Source: Pedobacter paludis (GTDB taxonomy: Bacteria; Bacteroidota; Bacteroidia; Sphingobacteriales; Sphingobacteriaceae). Taken from it: a stretch of 64,000 bases of DNA. Below are positions 57,244-64,000 of the stretch, one piece after another (the first letter of the stretch is position 1; each line of letters starts with the position of its first letter). The translations under genes and the position numbers were made by a program. The notes beneath the pieces were generated by a model. It saw only the letters and a list, made by a program, of their open reading frames with translations, made no database searches and was not told where the DNA came from. The stretch spans positions 310,001 to 374,000 of the forward strand of contig NZ_QGNY01000004.1 of assembly GCF_003173575.1 (NCBI RefSeq), written 5' to 3'.

Positions 57244-58638
57244 TCAGTTCATGTTTAATTTTTCTCTTATGGCATCTATTTTATTATCTCGATAAAAAAT
57301 GTTCATTGTTTCAAATGGTACAATTTTATACTTATCACTTACAATATGGACACAGGATTTTTTCACTGCACGAACATCAAAATCTAAAGGGTCCATAAAA
57401 TTCATTATAATAATACGGAAAAGATTATCGTAACTCAAGTTATCAGACTTAACCCTTGGCAAGCAACACATTAACTCACCAAAGGTATCTTCGGCGCAAT
57501 CTACTGATACTCCGGTACTGAACAAATTTAGCATATGCTCTTTTAATTTCTCATCATGTTCAAAAACGATGGTATTTTTAGAGTTATTTAATAAATCTTC
57601 AGGATTGATCAAATGCGTCATTGGAATTACTTCATCGCCAATTTTTAGAGCATAAGCCATACAAAGTGCATCCGGATTACATGGAACGGGTATCAAATCC
57701 TGGGGTGTAAAAATGGGATACTGCTCATAAATTTTACGCCTTACTTCGGTTAGGGTAATTCTTCCTTTCTGATCGTTATAATCGTCATTTCTTCCTGCTA
57801 CCTGCGTTGGCTGAAAAGTTACGCCTCGAACACACTTTTGTTTCAGTGCGTAATCCAAAATATCGCCAATTTCATGATCGTTTAAGCCATTTTGTAATGT
57901 AACCACCAAGGTTGTTGAAACATTGAATTGATTTAAATGATCTATTGCCCGCTTTCTAACTTCCGTTAAATCTTCCCCTCTAAGTTTAGTTAACACCTCT
58001 GGGCTGAAACTATCAAACTGCAGATAAATTTCAAAATCGGGCATATAGCTTGCCAGCTTCTCTACAAAATTGATGTCTTTTGCAATTCTAATCCCATTTG
58101 TATTAACCATTAAATGTTTAATCGGCTTTGTTTTTGCTAAATCTAAAATCGCAAAAAAATCTGGGTGCACAGTTGGCTCGCCACCAGAGAGCTGAACAAC
58201 ATCAGGCTCTCCTTCATTCGCAACCACCACATCCATCATCCTGTTAATTTCCTCTAATGTTCTGTGCCTACCGTAATTGGGCGAAGACATGGCATAGCAA
58301 GTCGGGCATGCCAAATTGCATCTATCCGTAACTTCGATTACGGTTAAGCAAGAGTGTTGCTCGTGATCGGTACATAAACCACAATCGTATGGGCAACCAT
58401 AATGCACCTTAGTATTAAATTTAAGGGGCATTTCCGATTGTTTGTTGTAGTTTCTAATCTGCTTATAATATTCAACATCATCGGCAATCATCACTTTACT
58501 ATCGCCATGGACTCTACAGTTTTTCAACATAAAAACTTTTGCATCCTGAAATACAATTTTTGCATCGCACAGCTGCAAACATTCAGGGCAAAGACTTTTC
58601 GTATAATCGTAATAAATGTAATCGCGGGTATTTGCCAT
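57244..58638 (-). CDS. Radical SAM protein of the MJ0619/Tes-like type
   Basis: 464 residues. An N-terminal Cys pair (SLCPEC, Cys17 and Cys20) and GCPYDCGLC with HSC (Cys82, 86, 89, 97) suggest extra metal or iron-sulfur sites. The radical SAM cluster is CNLACPTC (Cys107, 111, 114), followed by SGGEPT. The C-terminal region keeps further Cys (LMCCLPRV, KKSCVHIV). This layout is that of the MJ0619 family, whose archaeal member Tes couples lipid tails, and which also holds radical SAM methylases. It is followed by an Lgt-like gene upstream and small membrane proteins downstream, so a lipid substrate is plausible. The reaction is unknown. Confidence 0.82.
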   Translation of the reverse strand: MANTRDYIYYDYTKSLCPECLQLCDAKIVFQDAKVFMLKNCRVHGDSKVMIADDVEYYKQIRNYNKQSEMPLKFNTKVHYGCPYDCGLCTDHEQHSCLTVIEVTDRCNLACPTCYAMSSPNYGRHRTLEEINRMMDVVVANEGEPDVVQLSGGEPTVHPDFFAILDLAKTKPIKHLMVNTNGIRIAKDINFVEKLASYMPDFEIYLQFDSFSPEVLTKLRGEDLTEVRKRAIDHLNQFNVSTTLVVTLQNGLNDHEIGDILDYALKQKCVRGVTFQPTQVAGRNDDYNDQKGRITLTEVRRKIYEQYPIFTPQDLIPVPCNPDALCMAYALKIGDEVIPMTHLINPEDLLNNSKNTIVFEHDEKLKEHMLNLFSTGVSVDCAEDTFGELMCCLPRVKSDNLSYDNLFRIIIMNFMDPLDFDVRAVKKSCVHIVSDKYKIVPFETMNIFYRDNKIDAIREKLNMN

Positions 58639-58645
58639 AAGTTGA

Positions 58646-59404
58646 TTAGCTAAAAGTGACTCTGGTTATTCTGATTAGAAACTTGAAGTAATATAAAAAA
58701 ATAAATATTGCAGACCAATGAATGCTGCTTAAATTTAAGCATAATGGATGATACGGTTTTATAAATTCTATCAGAAATCGAAATAAAAAATACAAAACCA
58801 TGAAGAGCTTAAATCGATCTCCATTGATCAAATGCTTGTTTTTGATGCCCTGAAATAACAGAAATAATCCTACCAAAAACATCATTTCATAAAGCATTAT
58901 AGGATGTCTTAATTTTCCATCGCCCAAATCCATCCCCATAAAAAAGGTTGTTTCTATACCGTATGTTGGCTCATCTATCCCCATAGAAAAGCAACCAATT
59001 CGGCCAATAAAAAGTGCAACCAAAATCGGGATGATGTAAATATCTCCGGAGGCAATTTTAACCCCAATTATTTTTTTAATCAGTTCTACACCAAATAAAC
59101 CGCCAAGCAACCCACCAACAATGGTTTTACTTTGATAAAGCATTAAAAATGTAAGGTTTTTCAAAACTTCTGGAGTTTCTAAAATGGCTACCACTCTAGA
59201 ACCAATTAAGGCGCCGAGCATAGCACCCAGCATAATCCACAATCGATTTTCATCTGATATTGGATCATTTATGCCCTTCTTTAAAAAGTAGTAAACTCGA
59301 ACACCTACTATAAAAGCTAGAGTTTCGAATATATAATGCCAATGATAAAATTGCCCAAAAAGCTCAAATTGAAAAGGAAAGTGTGATGAATGAGCTTGTT
59401 CCAA
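58646..59404 (-). CDS. Lgt-like membrane protein with altered catalytic positions
   Basis: 252 residues if it starts at TTG 59404; a frame from 59500 would overlap the upstream nuclease gene by 92 bases and adds no family sequence. About seven membrane helices. Lgt-family marks are GGLLGGLFG, GRIGC and RHPIMLYE. The position of the essential Lgt His (FHGGL) is Val here (IVGGL), and the Asn of GRIGNF is Cys. It is therefore probably not a housekeeping prolipoprotein diacylglyceryl transferase but a relative with another lipid task, perhaps with the adjacent radical SAM enzyme (7-base gap). Confidence 0.78.
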   Translation of the reverse strand: MEQAHSSHFPFQFELFGQFYHWHYIFETLAFIVGVRVYYFLKKGINDPISDENRLWIMLGAMLGALIGSRVVAILETPEVLKNLTFLMLYQSKTIVGGLLGGLFGVELIKKIIGVKIASGDIYIIPILVALFIGRIGCFSMGIDEPTYGIETTFFMGMDLGDGKLRHPIMLYEMMFLVGLFLLFQGIKNKHLINGDRFKLFMVLYFLFRFLIEFIKPYHPLCLNLSSIHWSAIFIFLYYFKFLIRITRVTFS

Positions 59405-59408
59405 ATGT

Positions 59409-60251
59409 TTATTTAAAGAAAAGTCTAACAAAAACAGGAAGGTGGTCAGAAAAATATCTTTTGTCCTTACTATCCGTAAGTACGGCAAATTTCTGAACAT
59501 TAAATTTTTTATTTACAAAAACATAGTCGATTCTGTTTTTCAAATCACTGTTAAAATCAAAAGCATTGAAAGTACCTGTTGGGCCATATGGTGGTTCTTC
59601 CGTAACATCTTTTGTATCAATTAAAAAAGATTTAATGGTGGCAACGGCTTCAGTTTCTGGGGTAACATTCAAATCTCCAGTAAAAACTACAGGTAAAGTT
59701 GGAGCAATTTCCTGAATTTTCTGTTTGATGAGTTTTGCAGACTCAATCCTTGCTTGAACACCTATATGATCGTAATGTGTATTAAAGACGATAAATTCTT
59801 TCTTATTTAATTTATCGTATAATTTTACCCAGCTGCAAATGCGATTTAAAGCTGCATCCCATCCTTTCGATGGCACACCCGGTGTTTGAGAAAGCCAAAA
59901 AGTTCCTCCGTCCTTTTTAGTGAATCTAGATTTATCAAAATAAACGGCAGAAAACTCACCCTTTCTTTTGCCATCATCGCGGCCTACGCCAACAACATCG
60001 AAATTTGAATTTTCCAACAGAGCATCAAACTGTTCGGGCAAAGCTTCTTGCACACACAAAATATCTGCATCGTGAAATTTCACTAAAGCCTTAACATTGT
60101 CTTTTCGATTTGGCCAGGCATTTATACCATCAGAAGCTACATTTAAGCGGATGTTATACGTGATAACGTTAATTGGGATACTTTCCTTTTTCTGAGCGAA
60201 TGCAAAGCCACAAACAAGCAACAACGAGAAGACGATTTTAAAAACTTTCAT
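59409..60251 (-). CDS. Exported endonuclease/exonuclease/phosphatase-family protein
   Basis: 280 residues from the ATG at 60251; six codons upstream another ATG exists but the signal peptide is better formed from MKVFKIVF. Cleavage near FAQKK. The EEP fold is clear: ITYNIRLN, VQEALPEQ with the metal-binding Glu, HYDHIG, TGDLNV and the closing SDHLPV. Substrates range from nucleic acids to phospholipids and inositol phosphates. Its stop lies just before the Lgt-like start, so it may head that unit. Confidence 0.85.
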   Translation of the reverse strand: MKVFKIVFSLLLVCGFAFAQKKESIPINVITYNIRLNVASDGINAWPNRKDNVKALVKFHDADILCVQEALPEQFDALLENSNFDVVGVGRDDGKRKGEFSAVYFDKSRFTKKDGGTFWLSQTPGVPSKGWDAALNRICSWVKLYDKLNKKEFIVFNTHYDHIGVQARIESAKLIKQKIQEIAPTLPVVFTGDLNVTPETEAVATIKSFLIDTKDVTEEPPYGPTGTFNAFDFNSDLKNRIDYVFVNKKFNVQKFAVLTDSKDKRYFSDHLPVFVRLFFK

Positions 60252-60363
60252 ATTGTATTCAATTTTCATTTTGCCAATATTACCAATTTAGTGTTAATTG
60301 AGTTTTAAGTTATCAAATTGTTATAGAAAGTATCGTAAAAATTTGAGGGAGAAATCTTTTGGG

Positions 60364-61062
60364 CTACATCATATCATCATCTTTATAACTGTAGTATCTG
60401 TTATTTGCAAAAATAAGATGGTCGACAACTGAAAGGCCTAAAAAGTTACCTGCAGCAATAAGTTGTTTAGTTAATTTGTTATCGCTGTCGCTTGGCTTTA
60501 AGCTGCCCGAAGGATGATTGTGCGCTAAAACGATATTGGCCGCGTTATTTTCCAAGGCCACTTTAAAAATTATTTTTGGATCGGCTATTGTTCCTGCCTG
60601 TCCGCCCTTACTAATCAGGTGTTTTCCAATTATATGGTTAGATCTATTTAGCAATAAAATCCAGAATTCTTCATGGTTAAGATCTGCAAAAGTTTGGTGA
60701 AGATATTTGTAAACATCGTTCGATGTAGTGACCTGAAAAATTTCATCACTTAAAGTTTCCTTACGCCTTAAACCAAGTTCTAAAGCAGCAACGATAGTTA
60801 TTGCTTTTGCCTCCCCTATTCCTTTAAATTTAGAGAGATCGCTTATTGATGCCTTACCAAGTTTGGTTAAATTATTTTCATAAAAAGCTAAAATTCTCTT
60901 GCTTAAATCTACCGCTGTTTCGGTTCTATTGCCAGAACCAATTAGAATGGCTATAAGTTCGGCATCTGTTAAGTGCCTTCTGCCATGTTGCAAAAGCTTC
61001 TCTCGCGGGCGATCTTCTTCTGCCCAAAGCTTAATACCCAATTTCTGTTCGTAATTTTCCAT
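60364..61062 (-). CDS. radC: RadC-family JAB/MPN protein
   Basis: 232 residues from ATG 61062. A longer frame to 61083 begins inside the rpsT terminator hairpin, so the shorter start is preferred. N-terminal HhH-like part (KLGIKLWAEEDRPREKLL), then the JAB domain with HNHPSGSLKPSDSD, the zinc motif. Despite the name, a DNA-repair role is doubtful. Monocistronic between rpsT and the nuclease gene. Confidence 0.9.
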   Translation of the reverse strand: MENYEQKLGIKLWAEEDRPREKLLQHGRRHLTDAELIAILIGSGNRTETAVDLSKRILAFYENNLTKLGKASISDLSKFKGIGEAKAITIVAALELGLRRKETLSDEIFQVTTSNDVYKYLHQTFADLNHEEFWILLLNRSNHIIGKHLISKGGQAGTIADPKIIFKVALENNAANIVLAHNHPSGSLKPSDSDNKLTKQLIAAGNFLGLSVVDHLIFANNRYYSYKDDDMM

Positions 61063-61072
61063 TTTTTTAAAC

Positions 61073-61110
61073 AAAAAAGGCATCCCAACTTTTGGTTGGG
61101 ATGCCTTTTA
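61073..61110 (-). terminator. Intrinsic terminator after rpsT
   Basis: GGCATCCCAAC (61079-61089) pairs perfectly with GTTGGGATGCC (61095-61105); on the minus strand a U-run follows. Confidence 0.92.
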
Positions 61111-61139
61111 AATATTGTAAAAAACTAGCTTTAGTTAGC

Positions 61140-61394
61140 TTATTTTAAACCGTTAACGAATTTCGTTAATTTTGATTTATTGTTAGCTGCTTTGTTTTTG
61201 TGAATGATGTTCTTTTTAGCTAAACGATCTAACATAGAGATTACTTTAGGCAATAAATCAGAAGCAGAATTTTTATCTTCTGATGCACGCAGTCTTTTAA
61301 TGAAAGTACGTGTAGTTTTTGCCTGATATCTGTTACGTAAACGTTTTGTTGCGTTTGCTCTAATTCTTTTTAATGAAGATTTATGATTTGCCAT
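61140..61394 (-). CDS. rpsT: 30S ribosomal protein S20 (bS20)
   Basis: 84 residues, normal length, starting ANHKSSLKRIRANATKRLRN (20) and ending LTKFVNGLK. Very basic three-helix bundle that binds the 16S 5' domain. It has a near-consensus promoter and a strong terminator, so it is monocistronic. Confidence 0.96.
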   Translation of the reverse strand: MANHKSSLKRIRANATKRLRNRYQAKTTRTFIKRLRASEDKNSASDLLPKVISMLDRLAKKNIIHKNKAANNKSKLTKFVNGLK

Positions 61395-61444
61395 TTCTAT
61401 TTAGCCTTTTATTTTTTACTAATCGTTTCCTATAATTCGGGTTG

Positions 61445-61476
61445 CAAATATAGAATTAATGTTTTTAAAATGCAAA
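61445..61476 (-). promoter_or_regulatory. Promoter of rpsT
   Basis: Minus-strand TTTG (61476-61473), a 20-base spacer, and TATATTTG (61452-61445): both elements match the Bacteroidota consensus exactly. Confidence 0.78.
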
Positions 61477-61610
61477 CACTTTTAGGTTTTTTCTTAACTA
61501 AAATAAAACCCTAATTCTATTGCCCAAAATTACGCCATTTTGAATCATAAAAAGCAAATTATTTAATTTAATAAAAATGAGTTTCTATTATGAATACACG
61601 CTTAAAATAC

Positions 61611-61618
61611 TATTTTTG
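61611..61618 (+). promoter_or_regulatory. Candidate -7 element of purN
   Basis: TATTTTTG fits TAnnTTTG, 17 bases before the GTG start, so the leader would be short. Confidence 0.5.
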
Positions 61619-61635
61619 AGGAAAACGAATTTCGA

Positions 61636-62214
61636 GTGAAAAAACGAATAGCCATATTTGCATCAGGTTCTGGCTCAAATGCCCAAAAGCTGATGGAACA
61701 TTTTAAACGCAGTACCGACATAGAAATCTCATTGGTTTTAACCAATAATGCCGACGCTTATGTTTTACAAAGGGCGGATAACTTCGAAATTCCAAGCCAC
61801 ATTTTTGACAAGCATGAGTTTTACAAAACCGACAACGTTATAGACCTCCTCAAAAACCTTGATATAGACTTTATCGTGCTTGCTGGTTTTTTATGGTTGG
61901 TTCCACAAAATTTAATTGCAGCGTACCCAGGGCGGATAATTAATATACACCCTGCAATTTTACCAAAATTTGGGGGAAAAGGCATGTATGGAGATCATGT
62001 CCACAACGCGGTTATGGTTGCAGGAGAAACTGAAGGCGGAATTACCATTCATTATGTTGATGAAAATTACGATGAAGGTGAATATATCTATCAGGCCAAG
62101 TATAAGATTGACAAAAACGATAATCTTGAAATGGTAAAATTCAAAGGTCAGCAACTCGAGCACCTACACTACCCTAGAATAATAGAGGGTTTAGTTAAGA
62201 AAATCAAAAAATAA
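61636..62214 (+). CDS. purN: Phosphoribosylglycinamide formyltransferase
   Basis: 192 residues, GTG start; no closer in-frame ATG. Motifs: IAIFASGSGSNAQ (5-17) at the phosphate site, LAGFLWLVP, then the catalytic NIHPAILPKFGGKGMYGDHV (20) with Asn-His, and HYVDENYDEG with the catalytic Asp. It uses 10-formyl-THF to formylate GAR in purine synthesis. Gap to the convergent regulator gene is one base. purH follows 1.6 kb later. Confidence 0.94.
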   Translation: MKKRIAIFASGSGSNAQKLMEHFKRSTDIEISLVLTNNADAYVLQRADNFEIPSHIFDKHEFYKTDNVIDLLKNLDIDFIVLAGFLWLVPQNLIAAYPGRIINIHPAILPKFGGKGMYGDHVHNAVMVAGETEGGITIHYVDENYDEGEYIYQAKYKIDKNDNLEMVKFKGQQLEHLHYPRIIEGLVKKIKK

Positions 62215-62215
62215 A

Positions 62216-62863
62216 TTATGCTACATAGTGTGGCTGATACATACCGTATTTAATCGCTTTTAAAATAAGATCTGGGGTACGCTTTACTTCCATCTTTTTC
62301 ATCAACTTCTTCATATAACTCTGAATCGTATTTATACTCAAATCCAGTTCTGAAGAAATCTCTTTCGCCGTTTTACCTACACAAACATTTTTTAGAAGTT
62401 GTTTTTCTCTTGGTGATAAATTAAATTTAAAAGAATCGGAAAGCGGGTATTCCGTCAGAATCTTTTTTAAGCCTTCGCCTAAATAAGAGCGATTAATTTC
62501 TTTATCTACAAATTTTATCGCTTTGATTAATTCTTTGATAGATACATCCTTACCTAAATAGCCATTGGCTCCAATGGTAAATGTATCATTTATAATTGTA
62601 ACATCATCAACAGTAGAAAGCACCAAAATTTTAAGCTTATCCTTACTTTGCAGTTCCCTACATTTATTAACCACATCAACCCCATTCATTTTGGGCATTA
62701 ACATATCGGTTATTAAGATATCGGTTCCCCAAAAATCTGGGTGCTCGAAAAATTTTTCAGGATCACTAAATATATTTATCGCCTCGATAAAATCGAATTG
62801 CGAGAGAGAGAGCTTGAGCAACTGGGATACAAGCTTGTGGTCGTCAATAATGGAGATGTTCAT
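62216..62863 (-). CDS. NarL/FixJ-type response regulator, copy 1
   Basis: 215 residues. Receiver domain 1-120 with the acidic pair in IIDDH, phospho-acceptor Asp53 (ITDMLMP) and Lys105 (LGKD). LuxR-type HTH at the C-terminus: LSPREKQLLKNVCVGKTAKE, then LDLSINTIQSYMKKL. Probable transcription factor. No histidine kinase in the window. A paralogue lies 140 bases upstream on the same strand. Confidence 0.88.
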   Translation of the reverse strand: MNISIIDDHKLVSQLLKLSLSQFDFIEAINIFSDPEKFFEHPDFWGTDILITDMLMPKMNGVDVVNKCRELQSKDKLKILVLSTVDDVTIINDTFTIGANGYLGKDVSIKELIKAIKFVDKEINRSYLGEGLKKILTEYPLSDSFKFNLSPREKQLLKNVCVGKTAKEISSELDLSINTIQSYMKKLMKKMEVKRTPDLILKAIKYGMYQPHYVA

Positions 62864-63003
62864 TACACAGTGGGATGCAAAAACAACACCATGCTAAAAA
62901 ACAATGCCTTACGATATTAAAAAGCTAGATTACAACAAACAGAGATTAATTTTTGAGAATATAATTCCCCAATTATCCACACTCGATTCCCAAATTTACC
63001 CAA

Positions 63004-63636
63004 TTAGCAAACAAAACCCTGCTCCACTAATTTGAATTGTAGCTGATCCATGCTGTCAACTTCAAATTTTCGCATAATTTGATTAACATAGAATTGAACC
63101 GTTTCAAAGCTCAAATCCATCTCTAAAGCGATATCATTGATGGTCTTAGAAGTTTCCAATGATTTGGTAAGGCGTTTTTCTATTGGAGAAAGGTGTATGT
63201 CAGTCTTAAAACCTTCTTTTTGCGAAGAAACAGCTCGGACTAAACCTTCTCCCAAATAAGTTTCCAATGGATTGTTAAAAATCAATCTGATCATTTTAGA
63301 AAGTTCATCGAGCGAAATATCTTTGGGAAAAAAGCCGTTTGCACCGCGTTCAAGTGCATTATTTATTAAATCTCGATCGATTAATGAAGAAAACATTACA
63401 ATCCTTAAAGCAGCCTTTGTTTTGGTATGCCTAAGTTCAGAAACCAAATCCAAACCATTTACCTCGGGCAGGTAAACATCCAAAATTAACAGGTCTGTTT
63501 TTAGTATATCTAAATTACGAAGAAACTCTGTAGCCGAATTATAAATCCTAACCGATTCGACAAAATTTAATTGCAGCAGCGATGTTTTTAAAAACTGGGC
63601 AACAAGCTTATGATCTTCTACTATAGAGATATCCAT
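63004..63636 (-). CDS. NarL/FixJ-type response regulator, copy 2
   Basis: 210 residues, same layout as copy 1: acidic VEDH, Asp53 (ILDVYLP), Lys105 (FPKD) and a LuxR-type HTH (LSPIEKRLTKSLETSKTIND, 20; MDLSFETVQFYVNQIMRKF). The HTH start differs more from consensus (IEKRLTKSLET for REKQLLKNVCV). A tandem duplication without an adjacent sensor kinase. Confidence 0.87.
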   Translation of the reverse strand: MDISIVEDHKLVAQFLKTSLLQLNFVESVRIYNSATEFLRNLDILKTDLLILDVYLPEVNGLDLVSELRHTKTKAALRIVMFSSLIDRDLINNALERGANGFFPKDISLDELSKMIRLIFNNPLETYLGEGLVRAVSSQKEGFKTDIHLSPIEKRLTKSLETSKTINDIALEMDLSFETVQFYVNQIMRKFEVDSMDQLQFKLVEQGFVC

Positions 63637-63780
63637 TATTTAACTGTTTTGGCACAAAAACTAATACTAAGCTTCAGCAATTTATAAAATTTTGTTGCAC
63701 ATTAAACGTTTAGATGTTTATTTTTAAAAAATCATCAATTTTTAAGAACCCAACATAACAAAAAAACCATCGTGTTTTAC

Positions 63781-63788
63781 TACCTTTG
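63781..63788 (+). promoter_or_regulatory. Candidate -7 element of purH
   Basis: TACCTTTG fits TAnnTTTG, 21 bases before the ATG. The -33 region is AT-rich without a clear TTTG. Confidence 0.55.
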
Positions 63789-63809
63789 CGGCTCAAAATT
63801 TACAGTAGA

Positions 63810-64000
63810 ATGAGTCAGCCTATTAAGATTAAAAACGCTTTAATTTCAGTATATTATAAAGATGGTTTAGAGCCTTTGGTAAAGTTATTGGCCGCCCAAG
63901 GCGTACAGTTATTTTCTACAGGTGGTACAGAACAATTTATTAAAGACTTAAACCTTCCGGTTACGGCTGTTGAAGATTTAACCGGTTACCCGTCTATTTT
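63810..64000 (+). CDS. purH: AICAR transformylase/IMP cyclohydrolase, 5' part
   Basis: The ATG at 63810 opens a frame that runs to the window edge (63 codons). MSQPIKIKNALISVYYKDGL and then LVKLLAAQGVQLFSTGGTEQ (20) with TAVEDLTGYP match the N-terminal IMP cyclohydrolase domain of PurH. It catalyses the last two steps to IMP. The remaining ~440 residues lie outside. With purN it places two purine-synthesis genes close together. Confidence 0.88.
   Translation, partial: MSQPIKIKNALISVYYKDGLEPLVKLLAAQGVQLFSTGGTEQFIKDLNLPVTAVEDLTGYPSI

Noticed and set aside
61063..61083. Seven-codon N-terminal extension of radC
   Set aside because: Begins inside the rpsT terminator hairpin; the family sequence starts after the next ATG at 61062.
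61395..61635. Purine riboswitch upstream of purN or purH
   Set aside because: No purine-aptamer stem-loops visible, and the leaders implied by the -7 elements are under 25 bases.

Overview
The window is chromosomal DNA from a low-GC member of the Bacteroidota, most likely Sphingobacteriaceae and plausibly Pedobacter or a close relative. The evidence is: a type IX secretion plug protein (DUF5103), OmpP1/FadL and SusC-type outer-membrane proteins, DUF4136 and DUF3467 proteins, promoters of the Bacteroidota type (TTTG / TAnnTTTG), and an almost complete absence of Shine-Dalgarno sequences. I see no rRNA genes, prophage, transposase or CRISPR array.

Layout. 1-5.6 kb (+): end of a T9SS plug gene, then a four-gene run of exported proteins (SUMF1-like, Gfo/Idh/MocA, ApbE, TIM-barrel sugar isomerase). 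5.7-9.4 kb (-): alpha-amylase and gyrB. 9.4-9.8 kb: a folded non-coding element. 9.8-19.1 kb: mixed housekeeping genes, including a tRNA-maturation neighbourhood (tsaC, cca, a pRiA4b ORF-3 protein, miaA), plus dapD and a glycosyltransferase. 19.1-22.1 kb (-): SGNH lipoprotein, FadL-type porin, DUF3467. 22.2-37.5 kb (-): the transcription/translation block. Read 5' to 3' it is rpsU, xer, hpf, tRNA Thr-Tyr-Gly-Thr, tuf, tRNA-Trp, secE, nusG, rplKAJL, rpoB, rpoC. 37.7-46.2 kb: acyl-CoA dehydrogenase, a ComEA-like protein, an OlsF-type two-domain acyltransferase with a one-domain paralogue, and small proteins. 46.3-50.7 kb (-): TonB-dependent receptor with a beta-helix lipoprotein. 50.8-61.4 kb (-): Mpo1-like protein, rny, a 6S-like RNA, zapA, a coiled-coil protein, pheT, two small membrane proteins, an MJ0619/Tes-like radical SAM protein, an Lgt-like membrane protein, a nuclease, radC, rpsT. 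61.6-64 kb: purN, two LuxR-type response regulators, start of purH.

How parts work together. The five tRNA genes lack an encoded CCA and so depend on Cca. Tyr and Trp tRNAs carry A36-A37 and fit MiaA. Thr(TGT) fits the t6A pathway fed by TsaC. RpsT, RpsU, the L11/L1/L10/L7 group, EF-Tu and RNA polymerase form the expression core.

Most interesting signals. (1) Among the starts I checked, only rpsU and hpf carry a strong Shine-Dalgarno. In a phylum where bS21 helps hide the anti-SD, this suggests a link from bS21 shortage to ribosome hibernation. (2) A Tes-like radical SAM enzyme sits next to an Lgt-like protein that lacks the usual catalytic His and Asn, and next to two tandem small membrane proteins. 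(3) A 6S-like RNA lies between zapA and rny. (4) The ~190-nt element near 9.6 kb has nested stems. (5) Intergenic tandem repeats with a 7-base period, but different unit sequences, occur at several places. (6) A convincing 56-residue membrane ORF has ATA where ATG is expected.
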